Below are positions 14,830-25,106 of a stretch of 64,000 bases of DNA, in pieces. This DNA is from Turritopsis dohrnii (taxonomy: Eukaryota; Cnidaria; Hydrozoa; Anthoathecata; Oceaniidae): contig BQMF02000030.1 in NCBI GenBank assembly GCA_027922465.2, positions 1,302,001-1,366,000 on the forward strand, in the 5' to 3' direction. The position numbers and the translations under genes were made by a program. Under the pieces are notes generated by a model. The model was not told where the DNA came from, ran no database searches, and was given only the letters and a program-made list of their open reading frames with translations. Position 1 is the first letter of the stretch. Every line of letters starts with the position of its first letter.

Positions 14830-17800
14830 ATAATATCATTTGCATATAAAAAACTCATTTAAATTCGAGCAAGTTCTTTCGCAGCAGCTTTATCCAACAG
14901 GTAAGCATACATTTTCGTTTTATACTGCTGTAGGTCAACTGCCAGACGGACATCCTTTGGGAGATCATTAAATACCAGTGCGGCAAGAGCGGGAAAAGTG
15001 TTGTGTTCGGGTGGATGGATCAACTTTGGGCCTGTATATTCAATGTTGTTTCGAAGTAATCTGTGGTTTTGTTTGAATTGTAGCTTTAGATATGAAGGGA
15101 ATGTAGGAATATTGGCAGCTTTGAAGGCAAGTAGACCAACTGAATAATCCAGGCGTTCCTGGATTGGGAGCCATTTGAGTGATACCACATCATCAATTTT
15201 AGCGTATCTGTTAAGTACAAAACTTGCAGATGCATTGAGAACTTTTTGCAGACGGGATTTTTGGTGATTTGTTATGTTGTAAAAAAGTATGTTGCCATAG
15301 TCTAGTTTTGAAATAACCAACGATTGAACTAGTTGTTTTCTTGTGTGGAATGGTGCATAACGTTTAATCTTGCGCAGCACATTTAATACTCCAAAACAGT
15401 CCCTCATAAGTTTGTTAGTATGGATATGCCAATCTAAGTTTTCATCAAATACTATACCAAGTAACTTGCAGGAGTGTACGACTTTAATGACTTCGTTATG
15501 GCATGTAATCCGAAGGTTTCTCTTAAAATTTTTTGCTGAGGAGTTAAAAAGTGACTGAGAAGTTACTATGGACACGTAGCTAAAAATTAGAAGACATAAA
15601 TGCGACTAATATTTTCCCTTCTGCATATCAACAAACTCATCAATGTGTAAGACAATTTCATCTTTATATAAGATGTATGATCTTTATTGTTGCAGAAGCT
15701 TGACAAGTTTCCTATTTATAACTCAAATAAAACTATCTTACAACATCATACAATCAAATTTGTATACAGGTTTTCTGTACAAAAGAAGAAAAGAAAATTG
15801 TTAAACCTAATTTTGATACCACAGTTTACTTTGGCGTAGACATATAAGCAAATAACTATCAAAAGTAATCAAAATCTCTACTAACAAATATTACGTGTAA
15901 CATTTCAAATTAGGACAGAATAGTTATTTTTTAAAAAAAAATGGCCTTAGAGTGCGTTTACATGAGAGCCGTAGTGACCTCAAACCAGTTTGAAATTTTT
16001 AGCTGTTTGAAATCGCCATTCTGTTTACATGAGAAATTTCGATACGGTCTTGGAGAGTTTTGTCGAGTAAAAATCAAAACAATAGATTTACTAGTTTCTA
16101 GCTCTCTATACGAGTGCGTTTTTACACGAGAGCTATACTGAACTCACACCGGTTTGGGATTTCAATACGGGTAGAAATATTTTCTATGCACGATGGAATA
16201 AATTTAGCACATTCTATATTTTTATTTCATGTGTCAGCAAAATTTAATTAACATGCACATGCTTGTTAACACATTTTATGATAAAACAATGAAATGTGAA
16301 AACTTTCACACCTTTCCAAGCTGTATCGAAATTTCAAACCTACTTCTTAAGTAGGTTTGAAATCATCACAGGTAAAATATTTGTACAGCCGTTATCATGT
16401 AAACATCGTTAAAGGTTTGACCAGGAACCGTAGTGAAATAATTACCCATATCAAAACTCGTAACGGGAGGATTGAAATTAGAATAACAGATTTATTTTAT
16501 TTTTATTTTGCGGTAAAAATGACCTTCATATATAAATCCCAAATGGAAAAAAAACTTTGGTAGTATATCCATAACCAAATCACTACATAGCTGAAAATAG
16601 AAGTTCGTGCTCCGTCTTGATTTAAATTACAGGCTCTCACTTGTGTTGTGTTTTGAATTACGTTCGTTGTTCGTACAGGAAAATTGACAGTACATATATT
16701 AAATTTTGCAAAATAAAATATGATATACAGTATCAAAACAGTATACGTGATCATGGAATTCATCCATAGTAAACTATGTTTCCGTTGTTGGATTAAATGA
16801 CTATAATACGTTTTAAAATATTATACGTAATAGGTTTCTGTACTTCTTGTTGCATATACGACATCATATTTTTACTAGCTATTTTTGTATGTACTTTTTG
16901 AAACTGGTTGAACTGGTCGTTCTTCCCACATGAAAAGGGTTTCCTTTGCTTTATGGTTGGTACATCGTGCTTTCAGTTCAGTTAGTTGAGCTCTACACAT
17001 TATATCAGGATGTAAAATAAAAATAAATCTTCAGCCTGGCTATTGATAATGAATTTTCACCTGTGCACTGAAACCACAGCTTCAATGGTTTGCTGTTCGA
17101 AGCATACTAATTACCAATCATCATAACAATGTTATCAACAAAAACAAAACATCATTGACATTGCATTGATATATCAATTTTTCTGGTTTTACTCGTTCAT
17201 TCAAAAGTTTTTACAAAGCTTTTTAAGACAACACTGAACTAAAACGATTCATTTTCATCATTTAACGTTTCATCTATTGAATCATTTTAAGAGCTAGCAG
17301 AAAAAAAACAAAAATCATCCACTCATCTGCACTGACTGAAAAAAATGGCGTGCTGTAGACTAGCCTCTATTCTTATCTACTTGGCGGCTAGGCGAAAATT
17401 CAATACCGAACCGCGACTATAAAAGTGAACGGAGAAGAAGGAGGAGGAGGAGAAGAAGGAAAATGCCGGTTTTAACATATATTTCGCCCTATGGGGAAAT
17501 ATATAATAATGTCGCACTTTTGTCGTCATTTTTCATTCTTCGGCTTAAAATAGTATTAATGATTTCTAAATCAATGTTACTTTCTCCATACAGTATGAGT
17601 CTCAAAAACTGTTACGCAAAATTCAAATTGAATTTGAAACTGAAATAACTGGGATGTAGCTACTGATCCTCCTAGCTGATTACTGTATATTGAAACCACG
17701 GTTCGGCATTATTTTCTAATGCAAAATTATTTTCAATTACATTACTCACCACTTGAGGAAAGAAAGAAGAGATCATGGAGGTTACGACTTCACCCATAAA

Positions 17801-17968
17801 GTACAACATCGCTGATAAGATCAACATGAGCCATTCAGTTTTAGTATACTTTCGTTCAGGTTTATCTTCAGCAGTTTCAGCCGTTTCATCATCTGATACT
17901 AAAGGAATGGCGTCACTAACTTTGCTGTACTTCCCTTTGTTATCGCCAGCTTTCAAATCATCTCCCAT
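409..17968 (-). CDS. SLC18B1-like: SLC18B1-like MFS vesicular amine-type transporter, 13 exons
   Basis: Exons in transcript order: 17750-17968, 14267-14362, 14080-14153, 11350-11497, 11103-11171, 9352-9439, 5122-5205, 4819-4901, 3286-3384, 2253-2347, 1546-1641, 531-654, 409-441. All have GT/AG borders, and the phases close to 1308 bp (435 aa; the human family member has about 456). The start is the first ATG after an in-frame TGA. A charged, acidic N-terminus precedes helix 1 (WLMLILSAMLYFMGE). Later landmarks are SFLYRIVAAIGVA in exon 4, GSIGLMIGPVIGGG in exon 5 (the MFS motif-C-like GP..GG), FIEPTIAIHL in exon 8, LLSPLVGYLSDKK in exon 9 and YVIGPVGGGYMVQ in exon 12. Order and spacing match SLC18B1. 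By family knowledge it is a proton-coupled polyamine/amine carrier of vesicle membranes; the substrate here is inferred. The weakest calls are the exon 12 donor (GTGAAC) and the short last exon, which ends partway through helix 12. Confidence 0.85.
762..868 (+). mobile_element. M1 MITE, diverged copy
   Basis: It retains AAATTTGTTGAAAATCACTG, the TTTCTATAAAAAT core and GCTCTTCATCGGAGTGAC, but has lost the CCCAGTGGG termini. It lies in the last large intron of the transporter gene. Confidence 0.6.
1010..1300. repeat. CG-motif-rich repeat debris
   Basis: Short inverted motifs such as CTCGCTATCTCGAAC and GTTCGAGATAGCGAG (1224-1280) lie in an intron. They resemble the ends of non-autonomous DNA elements (compare 41380-41560), but no complete element borders are visible. 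Confidence 0.3.
4094..4240 (+). mobile_element. tRNA-derived SINE (family S1), diverged
   Basis: An A-box-like stretch (TTGTGGTAAGAGTG) is followed by TTCGGGAGGTCGTGAATC in the B-box position and then by ATAACAGTGTGAACCA. The same body recurs at 46418-46654, so this is a dispersed SINE family. It sits in the intron between exons 8 and 9. Confidence 0.6.
4625..4784 (-). mobile_element. tRNA-derived SINE (family S2)
   Basis: On the minus strand, TGGTATAGTGGTTAG (A box) and GTGTTCGAGTCC (B box) lie about 40 nt apart, followed by a body ending near GCGCTTTAAAAGCAG. The element starts only ~34 bp inside the intron from the exon 8 donor. A related body lies at 43178-43290. Confidence 0.65.
5795..6362. 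repeat. inverted repeat carrying paired TGACGTCA sites
   Basis: An inverted repeat is centred near 6000; its arms share CTCCAATTACATGTGGAAGT. It contains nine exact TGACGTCA palindromes at 5830, 5897, 5908, 6061, 6072, 6188, 6199, 6316 and 6327, plus one TGATGTCA at 5819. The host element's continuous sequence resumes at AAAGAGTCTATTGACGG, so this block looks inserted. Confidence 0.7.
6702..7467. mobile_element. GACGTC-rich non-autonomous DNA element
   Basis: Termini are CCCAGCGGGCACAAGACGTC and, inverted, GACGTCTTTGTGCCCGCTGGG. It contains three tandem ~123-bp units starting at 6767, 6890 and 7013, each with several GGGACGTC motifs, and a tRNA-like insertion at 7198. A related terminal fragment is at 43801-43960. 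No protein is encoded. Confidence 0.7.
7198..7275 (+). mobile_element. tRNA-like SINE head
   Basis: GTGGCATAACGGTTACGAG (A-box-like) and GGTTCGGGTCCACC (B-box-like) are spaced as in a tRNA, but no clean acceptor stem closes. A tRNA-derived SINE is therefore more likely than a functional tRNA. It lies inside the GACGTC element. Confidence 0.5.
8716..8968 (-). mobile_element. tRNA-derived SINE in the right arm of the 3.6-kb element
   Basis: The minus strand begins GTGGCTTAGTGGTTACAGC (A box), then GGGTTCAAACCCC (B box), and ends in an A-rich tail (a T-run on the plus strand at 8716). The surrounding arm sequence is interrupted exactly here compared with the left arm, which defines the insertion. 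Confidence 0.75.
9485..10924. mobile_element. outer MITE with GCCTGGTTCACACCTGG ends, hosting another element
   Basis: The left end AGCCTGGTTCACACCTGGTG and the inverted right end CGCCAGGTCTGAACAAGAC share the following CGATNGTAAT tract. The element is split by the inner element at 9608-10824. A relative with similar CTGGTTCACA ends lies at 29451-29595. Confidence 0.55.
9608..10824. mobile_element. fold-back element with 298-bp tandem arms
   Basis: Ends are TACAGTGTGTTACAAAATG and the inverse CATTTTGATACACACAGTA. The left arm (9608-9893) is the reverse complement of a unit repeated nearly three times on the right: 10023-10320, 10321-10618 and 10619-10850. Copies differ by only a few bases. 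The TACAGTGTGT start resembles Tc1/mariner termini. Confidence 0.75.
11591..11694 (-). mobile_element. M1 MITE, right end eroded
   Basis: The left end is CCCAGTGAGCAAAATCG; the TTTCTATAGAAATG core is intact; the right end decays to AAATTTGCTC. It lies between exons 3 and 4 of the transporter. Confidence 0.65.
11960..12493. mobile_element. 534-bp element with GCGCCCCCC arrays, TA target duplication
   Basis: The inverted termini are CCGTATTTCCTC and GAGGAAATACGG, directly flanked by TA on both sides. Next to each end are repeated AAGCGCCCCCCTC-type units. A short interior (12190-12270) reads like an acidic D/E-rich protein tail, probably a relic of a transposase 3' end. Tc1/mariner-pogo affinity is inferred from the TA duplication. 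Confidence 0.7.
12800..13115. repeat. inverted-repeat segment in intron
   Basis: GAGTTCCAACTCCCC near 12819 is answered by GGGGAGTTGGAAC near 13100. Inner pairs such as AAAAGTTTGCCA and TGGCAAACTTTT also match. This suggests an old palindromic element without visible target duplication. Confidence 0.4.
13265..13678 (+). pseudogene. non-LTR retrotransposon (LINE) reverse transcriptase C-terminal fragment
   Basis: The frame contains VQRRATKLV, YEERLRKLDLPTLSYRR, RGDMIELYK and FKNRLDKYW, which is the region after the reverse transcriptase thumb in CR1/jockey-type LINE ORF2 proteins. Only the last ~130 residues remain and the element is 5' truncated. It starts directly after two copies of a 19-bp direct repeat (AGTGTGCAACGAAGAGCAA). 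It lies in the intron between exons 3 and 4 of the transporter, on the opposite strand. Confidence 0.8.
14008..14055. repeat. (CGATA)n short tandem repeat
   Basis: Imperfect CGATA/CGATG units run up to about 25 bp before the exon 3 donor side of the transporter. Confidence 0.8.
14704..14736. repeat. (AAT)n microsatellite
   Basis: A run of about ten AAT units next to the LINE poly(A) region. Confidence 0.9.
14798..15575 (-). mobile_element. 5'-truncated LINE with poly(A) tail
   Basis: A minus-strand frame (14859-15575) ends 33 bp before a 28-nt T-run on the plus strand (14798-14825), which is the element's poly(A) tail. The frame contains LLGIVFDENLDW, the Y-LRKIKRY region, SKLDYGNILFYN and LKWLPIQERLDY. 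These are typical of the C-terminal part of jockey/CR1/RTE-like LINE reverse transcriptases after the catalytic domain. The catalytic motif itself is missing. It is a dead-on-arrival copy in the first intron of the transporter. Confidence 0.8.
15600..17749. other. intron 1 remainder, no gene seen
   Basis: AT-rich sequence. Weak inverted motifs (GTTTACATGAGAGC near 15958; CTTCTTAAGTAGG near 16345) suggest an old MITE between about 15945 and 16460. No coding sequence is supported. Confidence 0.5.
17750..17968 (-). CDS. SLC18B1-like exon 1 (start codon exon)
   Basis: This exon encodes 73 residues: a hydrophilic, acidic N-terminus (SDDETAETAEDKPERKYTK) followed by the first membrane helix. Its GTGAGT donor follows FFPQV at phase 0. 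The cytosolic acidic N-terminus fits the family. The ATG at 17966-17968 is preceded in frame by TGA, so there is no longer reading frame upstream. Confidence 0.85.
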
Positions 17969-18459
17969 TATTGTTTCGTCATTCAATCAATATTATTGTT
18001 ACTTTATTGATACACGATTTAGTATCAATTCGAAATCGGGACTAAATAACATAAAGAGAAAACGATCAATTCCAGACAGTTTACGAGAAATATTTGCATT
18101 CCATATAAAAAACCTTTTCGATCAATAATAAGAAACCCTGGTGAATTTCTTTCACAACATCTGCAAAAATGTCGACAGCACGAGCACTTTACCACAAGGG
18201 TAGCAGATGGTGGTGGACCGTGAACAAAATGGGTTATATGATGTCCCACTCCTCTCCCCTGAAACTAATAGTTTCATATCATAGGTTTTGAAGTGTCACA
18301 AAGGATGCATACGAGAAACATTCTAGTGAATCATATGACTATAGAAAAACTAACAGCAAAAAGCAACAGGATCAATAGGAACAATAGGATCAATAGGATC
18401 ATGAAGTTCAAAAATGCAGTCAGTTACGACAGCAAGTCACCTGCATTTTTCTTAATTTA

Positions 18460-18579
18460 CCCAGTGGGCAAAATCGTCAAAAAGTCACTGCGACGGAGAG
18501 CACTTTTATTGAATGGTATGCGTGTTTCTATAGAAATGCACTCCTTTGCAGATGTTTTTTATCAAATGCGCCGGCTGGG
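18460..18579 (-). mobile_element. M1 MITE with TTA target duplication
   Basis: The ends CCCAGTGGGCAAAATCG and GCGCCGGCTGGG are intact and flanked on both sides by TTA, the 3-bp duplication expected for PIF/Harbinger. This is the best-delimited family copy. It lies about 490 bp upstream of the transporter start. Confidence 0.8.
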
Positions 18580-19001
18580 TTAATGTCTTGCACAAGCTTC
18601 CAGTACGGACAAGAAATAATTCTCAAAATCATGACCACGAAACCCTATTCCAATAATTATAGTCAGAGTCTGTTTCATGGTGAACACCCAGTATTGCTAA
18701 CTTGCTCAACAAAACATAACTTTATATCCACTTTTTTGTTTTTGACAAAAACGTAATCCACAAGCAAGACACTTGATCTGAGAGTTCAATTATATGAAAT
18801 AAGTTTGAATGATAAATAAAGAAGGCCTTTAACGAAGAAAGCTTCTTGGATGCCAGTTCTTATGATATAATAAAATCTGCCCTGGTTCAACGCAGTTTTT
18901 CAATTTCACACCGGCTTCTAAATAAGGGTCAGCTTTTTTCATACAATCTAAAAACCGTCCAGTTGCACTATCAGATTTAAGTTAAAATAAAAAGATCCTG
19001 A

Positions 19002-19115
19002 TACTTTATTACATGAAATGTGTTAAGCATCTTGGCGACGATGTGCGTTGATTTCTGATCTCGTTAATTTTTTGACCGTTAATTACTTGCTTTACACATT
19101 TCATGTAATAAGGTA
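19002..19115. mobile_element. small palindromic MITE
   Basis: TACTTTATTACATGAAATG at the left is matched in inverse by CATTTCATGTAATAAGGTA at the right, about 28 bp of terminal inverted repeat around a ~60-bp loop. Confidence 0.6.
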
Positions 19116-19500
19116 ATTTTTTAACAAAGACAATGTACAAGGGATGATGGTGATTTTCAAATACAACCATCGACTTGGACTATATTGAATTTCGTATCTT
19201 TTCGTATTACTGACGCAAAGTTTGGATCTTTTGGCACAGTTTTCTAAGCCTTGTCTTCCTGTCAACCGTACCTGAGGAATAAACGTGTTCCGAAAATAAC
19301 TTTTCATAATGTAGTCATTTCAAAGAGCTAAAACGTTGGTTATAAAGGAGAAGTATACTTTCATATTCTCTTAGAAATATAAAAAGAAGTCTTAAAATGG
19401 TTAAGAATTTGTACATTTGGAAAAATCGTTTCTATTCTAGTTTCCCCTCCCTCATGTTACCACATAGCTGATATTAACACGAAATTACCGTAAAAATATT

Positions 19501-19905
19501 AGGCAACCTACGAAAGTTAACGTGGACGACAACATACAAGATATTCATCTTCAATGAATCACAAAAGAGCAGAAACTATACACTTGGGTTAAAAAGTTTA
19601 TTTATTATGCCTTTGAAGTTTGTTTTTTGAACTTTGAGAGACAGAATCATGAAGAAACCAAGGAAAATTTATCGGAAGTACTGCTACTCTCACGTCTTCG
19701 TTTTGATGACGACTTCTACTTACTACTTTTCACGTTGTGTGTAGAACGTGCAAATCTGATCATGATATTAGTATGATTAAAAACATTTCCCAATAGTATA
19801 GTGTGAAATAGACTTCCATTTTAAATCAAATCTATGGATTAAGGTGAATCTTTTGTTTGTCTCACATCGTCGTCCACGTTGCCGTCGTAGTTTCGTAAGG
19901 TCCCT
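19501..19905. mobile_element. Harbinger-like MITE, 405 bp, ATT target duplication
   Basis: It begins AGGCAACCTACGAAAG and ends CTTTCGTAAGGTCCCT-like in inverse, with ACGTGGACGACGA motifs inside both ends, and ATT on each flank. The terminal logic matches the full Harbinger element at 30100-36443 (AGGGACTTTACGA). A truncated sister lies at 43315-43528. Confidence 0.65.
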
Positions 19906-20319
19906 ATTGCCATGTCAACAAACCGTCATATGATCTTTCGATAAAAGTCTATAACTCACAATTTCAGAAAAGAATTTATTAATATTAACTTGAAGAAAAT
20001 AGAAAAGAACGCAGAATGCTAAACACAGGTATAAAAGTTCTTCCTTCACGGGTTGATGTGATCACAAGTTTTTACTTTTCATTCATCAACAAATTGTTTT
20101 TCTTATGCTTATAATAATATAACATATCAACATTATTTTGTATAGGTATTTACATTGCTAAATAACTCTTAATAACAAAAACACTTTTGTGCAAACAAAA
20201 TAAACTTTTTACGTAGCTTATTCTTTTAAAATGTTTTTTTTATTCAAGTGAAACAAAGATAGCCATGTATGTATGTGATCTTTAGAAAGTATAAATTTAT
20301 CCCTCTCTTTCTGAAGTTA

Positions 20320-20438
20320 ACTAGTGGGCAAAGTTGTTGAAATATGTGCGAAGGAGTGCATTTCTAAAGGAATATACAAACTGTTTCTATAAAAATGTTT
20401 TTCATAGTAGTGATTTATTTACCATTTTGCCCACTAGT
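20320..20438 (+). mobile_element. M1 MITE, diverged
   Basis: Ends are ACTAGTGGGCAAAG and TTTTGCCCACTAGT, with a family core (AAGGAGTGCATTTCTAAAGG). It lies in intergenic DNA. Confidence 0.6.
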
Positions 20439-21020
20439 CTGTGTTTTTTGCGCTTGTTTTTCCCAGCATTGATCATTGTTTTAGTGGATTTTCCCCATAG
20501 TAAGTTTTTGTCAATTTCTCACTAGTTTGCCCGTGATTCTCTTAGGTTACAGCGTGTCTGTAAAACATAATACATCATCATACAGTGTGTTTCATAATGT
20601 TGGAAACAGAAATTTCAAAGCTGTTTTTTTAAATGAATATACCGAATTTCAAAATAGTTAAAATTTTAATTACATTTTCCAAGACATTTTCCTTATTTTT
20701 CAAAAAGCACTTTTTCATTTTTTCACAAAAATATGCTAGTCGAAAAAACTTGAAAATGGTTTTACTAAGTTTTATAAAAATTTTTGCGAGGAATTGGGAA
20801 TACGAAGTTATTAAATCATAATAAAAATCTGAAGATAGGTTTACACAAGGAAAAAAATTGTGCCTATTAAAAATATTTCGTGACAAACTTATCACAACAC
20901 CACCAAAACGGTTGTTTCAATGAAACAAAGAGTTTATTGCCTGTTAAAAGTCTGTTTCATTGATCATTACATAGTAGTGATAGTCTTTAACATTGTTTTT
21001 TTTACAAATAACAACTTATA

Positions 21021-21533
21021 CCGTAATGCTTCGATTAAACGCCCCCCTTCTTTTAAACGCCCCCCTCGAATAGAAGCCCCCCCCCTTTTCAGGAGATTTT
21101 TAAATAAACGCCCCCTCTATTAGACGCCCCCCTCGAATAGACGCCCCTCTCTAGAGAGGGGCGTCTATTAGAGACACACTAATTAAGGCATGTAGAACTA
21201 ATACATTGCATTGTTTCAGCTTCAATAAGCTTTGCTTCAAGCCCAAATGGAAAATTGAATTGACGGGAGCTTACATGAAAATCCCTTTGATATAGCGGGG
21301 ACGAGGATGTGATCGCTGCTGCCCCCGAACTTATAACATGATCGAGGAAGATGATATTGACGATGATCTTGAAGTTTAATTTTGTATATTTTTTATCGAT
21401 GATTATATTTAGTTTATATTTACGAAAAAGAAGAGTTTCACAAAAATTCAATAGACGCCCCCCTCTTTTAAACGCCCCCCTCGAATAGACGCCCCCTAAA
21501 AATTCAAAAAATTTAATAATCGAAGCATTACGG
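21021..21533. mobile_element. 513-bp element with AAACGCCCCCC arrays, TA target duplication
   Basis: The termini CCGTAATGCTTCGATTAAACG and inverse CGAAGCATTACGG are flanked by TA. Repeated ACGCCCCCCTCGAATAG units follow each end. The interior has GATGATATTGACGATGATC-like acidic coding remains. The architecture is the same as 11960-12493, with different sequence. Confidence 0.7.
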
Positions 21534-22591
21534 TATTTTTGGAAAGCTCGTAAATTCTTCTTTCCGACGCTATAAAAATCGTATTGTTTTGGTAAAAATT
21601 TGAAAAGTTATTTGTGTTAAAAAAATTAATCGTTTTTACCGTCAAGCGCCAGGTCTGATCACTACTCTTGACTATCTCAAAATATTATAATTTCAAAATT
21701 CAATCATTCATAAATTCCAACAACGTAAATGTTTTAATTTTTAGAATATTATTTCGGTAATTGTTTATCACCTCCAGCTTAAAATAAATAAAACAAAGTT
21801 TTAAATGTACAGTAAACTGCATAGACAACATTCATTCTAAAAAATTCATCACATGTAAATTTGCTCTCCCCACTTACAATCAAACTGTATCTAAAATATT
21901 TTAAACATCAATAAAATGTGACAAAAATTAAAAGAACTCCCAGATGGAGCACAAAACAAAAACAAAAACAATAAAACCGATCGTAGTTTTATTGTTAGTG
22001 TCCTTCTTTTGTACTCACCCTTTGTGTTAAAATAAGGTTTAATTGCTTTTATATGCAACGCTTCTAAAGTCAATAAAAAATAAGCATTCCTATTTGTTTT
22101 ATCCATTGTCATATCAGGGTTGAATTGTTCAATGTGGGGAGACATCGGTCCTATTGACAACAACAGGAAGTCTAGCTGTTTACCTGACATAACAACCACT
22201 CAACTTTCAACCCTTGATTTTTCTGACTAAGCATATTTTTTGTTGTTTGTTATTGTTGTAAAATTTATCTTGAGTTCAAAAATATGTACAAATACCTTGA
22301 CTTAGGGGTCTCTTTCCAAAAGATGACATCAACTTAGGGGTAAGTTGACACAGATTGATGGTGGGAGGAAGGTGCCAAATCTTGCAAAAATGGTTGACGT
22401 CATTTGTTAACAATCCCCAAAATATTGAATGTATAAATTGTGTTTCAAAGGTAAATCAACTATTTTCTGAAGCTTCCTTCAGTTATCTCCAAAAGAGAAA
22501 ATTAGGATATTGAGTTTTCTGATATGAATTCCAAAGATTTGATACTTCCCATTTTAGCGGCTCCTTATAAGGCCTTTTAGATATGTGGCGA

Positions 22592-22965
22592 GAATATTTT
22601 CTTCAATGAATTCTGCATTGTTTACACTGTTTTAGTGGTTCTGAGTCGACTCTGCCAGAGACCTACACTTGGAAATATACGAAACACACGAAATATACGA
22701 AATGATTATTCATTTTTAGTTATTTTTCTCAGGATATATCTCAGGATATATACATATATACATATATACATATCAACATAAAATGATGTTTTCCATATGT
22801 GTCCTGTGTAAAATAGGAGTAAAAAGAGCTAAAGAGACAAGCGGTTGCTTTCCAAATTGGATCTTTTTCCCAAATATCGATAAATTTGCCGGATTTTATC
22901 CAATGAATTCCGCATTGTTTACACTGCTTTAGTGTTTCTGGGCTCGAATCTGCCAGGAGACATTA
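22592..22965. repeat. repeat unit flanked by ~65-bp direct repeats
   Basis: A ~240-bp block (22658-22895, starting GAGACCTACACTTGGAAATA) also occurs at 28474-28712. Here it is bracketed by two direct copies of a segment containing GAATTCTGCATTGTTTACAC. Identity unknown. Confidence 0.6.
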
Positions 22966-23023
22966 TTGAGCGCTAAGAAAGTTTCTTTACTGTCCATTGA
23001 AAGTCTTCCAAGATAACAGAATA

Positions 23024-23767
23024 CTACGGAAGCGTATTGGTGCCATGTTATTTTCGTGACATAAAATTGCTATCTAATGTCAAATTTAATTTCATAAAAA
23101 TTTTCACTTCACATAGAAAATTCTATGTGATGTGAAATTTGTTTTTTTTCACTTTTTTCACTTTACATAAATTGCTATGTCAAGTCAAAATAAATTTGTT
23201 TTGATTTTGACATGTAAACGCTATGTCATGTCAAATTTATAATTTTCATAAATTTGACATGTCATAGTAAGGCTCTTGAAGTGATGTGTTGTTAAGTGGC
23301 ACGAGGCTGTGTGGAGGTTATGATATCATGTGTATGTCAACAAGCTAAAGGATAGAGAAGAATATAAATCATGGCGGAAAGTAAGTATTCCTAGTTAAAT
23401 TGAATCCCTTAAACGTTTTTGGTTAGGAGAACAGAAAGTCGTCTCACCTCATCGTTAGAAGACATTTTTGCGGCCATTTTTACAGCGCACGTTTTGTTTT
23501 GTTTTGCTTCAGCTTTTAAATCCAGTTAATGGTTAAAAAGCACATACAGTGAACTTTTAATGTACATCAACTTATGTCAAAATTTTTTTAGAAATTTTAA
23601 AAAAAATTTGACTTGACTTAGTTATGTGAAGTGAAAAAAGTCCGCGTTATAATTTCACATTACATAAAAAATTTTATGTAATGTGAAAATTTTTTATAAA
23701 GTTTGAATTTGACATTACATAGAAATTCTATGTCAAGAAAATAGATGGCACCAATACGCTTCCGTAG
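23024..23767. mobile_element. 744-bp non-autonomous element, AATA flanks
   Basis: The terminal inverted repeats start CTACGGAAGCGTATTGGTGC on both strands and continue for about 60 bp with small mismatches. AATA flanks both sides. Inside are nested small palindromes built from TGACATAG / CTATGTCA. No transposase is encoded. An ATG followed by a good donor site sits at about 23371. Confidence 0.7.
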
Positions 23768-23831
23768 AATACTAAAACTTGTATTCACTACGGTCAAAGG
23801 ATTGATGCATTTATTAACTTTCGCCAGATCT

Positions 23832-24025
23832 ACAATCCCGGACAAAAATTGTGGCAAAACTGATGTTTTTCATGAAGAATTCAAATACCCCCTCCCCCAG
23901 CATCAATGTTTTGAGTTGTGTCCAGCCAGAGGTTCCAACAAACATTGATAACATTGATGGCGGGGGAAGGGGGCCTCATGATGTGAATTTCATGCTTATT
24001 GCCACAATATTTTGTCCGGGATTGT
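23832..24025. mobile_element. 194-bp MITE with CCCGGACAAAA ends, copy 1
   Basis: It begins ACAATCCCGGACAAAAATTG and ends with the inverse (TTTTGTCCGGGATTGT). A nearly identical copy in the same orientation is at 25738-25932. Confidence 0.75.
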
Positions 24026-24405
24026 CTGAATGTTTGCTTGACTTAGTCATTTTGTGTATAGATTTTCTAATGTTTACGTTTGCTTATTTGGTAATGTCTG
24101 ACTACTTAGAAGTTGTTTATTTTACTTGGAGGGTTACAGATGCAATTTGTTTACTTTTCTATTGTTATTATTGTCTCTGTTATTCAGTAAACAATGTAAA
24201 TGTAAACAAGTTTGTGGGGATGTGGGAATGAATTACAAAACAGTTTTGTTTGTTGCTACCACTTTGTTAAATAAACAAAAGTTACAAATAGGTAATCTAA
24301 AATACTATTTGCAATGTAAACACCAGCAAAGCATTTTGTTTACTTTACTTTAGGTATATATAAACAAAACATATCGACAAAAACATGACCACGTAAAAGA
24401 TCACC

Positions 24406-24830
24406 GTGGAAGAATCCGTCCGATTTGAGGGTTCTCCACCAGAAGTTTGGTGTCAGTTGCCACGAGCTTTGCGGCACGTATCCGCAGTTTGCAGAGGGAA
24501 GCGTTTACCGCCTTGCCAAGTTACCAATGGAAAAGGAAGAAGATCTGCGGCACAAAAACAAGGGAAGGCCCAAGTAGACAACTCCGTGAATGGAACGGGA
24601 TGTTGTAAGGGCGTTACAGGCGCTTAGGAATAGCAGTGCTACAATTTCCTTTAAGCATATTCAGGAGGAAGCCGGACTGGGTAACACAACAAGCAACAAA
24701 GCTGCGAGCGGGGTTTTGAGAAGGAACAGATACGAGTACGCCTCCTCACAGAAGCAGATAAGAAACAAAGACTTGGATTTGCAAATGCTTATTGAAAGAA
24801 AGACGAACAGTTTTGGACAAACGAAATAAA
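24406..24830 (+). pseudogene. Tc1-like transposase N-terminal relic
   Basis: Broken frames show a GRPK motif followed by MERDVVRALQALRN, ATISFKHIQEEAGLG and VLRRNRYEYAS, the paired HTH region of Tc1/Tc3-type transposases. In-frame stops and at least one frameshift separate the pieces. The DDE domain is absent. Confidence 0.55.
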
Positions 24831-24862
24831 CTTTTACTTTTACTTTGACTTTACATTTAACG

Positions 24863-25106
24863 TTTTGCTACACGTCACCAACACGTCACCAACACGTCAC
24901 CAACACGTCACCAACTGTAAAGAGTGTTTTCACTGGGAATTATAACACGTCACCACACGTCACCAACTTTCTTTGATAGTAATAAAATAATATACTCTTC
25001 TTATAAAAAAAAGTGGTGACGTGTGGTGACGTGTTACAATTCCCAATGAAAACACTCTTTACAGTTGGTGACGTGTTGGTGACGTGTTGGTGACGTGTTG
25101 CAAAAT
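24863..25106. mobile_element. palindromic element with CACGTCACCAA arrays
   Basis: The left arm holds four tandem CACGTCACCAA units, a GTAAAGAGTGTTTTCA spacer and two more units. The right arm is the near-perfect reverse complement. The loop is only about 50 bp, so the single strand could fold into a hairpin of ~95-bp arms. Confidence 0.8.

Noticed and set aside
14373..14849. 158-codon plus-strand frame rich in I, N, F
   Set aside because: It runs through the AAT microsatellite and the LINE T-tract; low-complexity translation only.
15945..16460. A complete MITE with GTTTACATGAGAGC ends
   Set aside because: Only scattered inverted matches; no consistent termini or target duplication.
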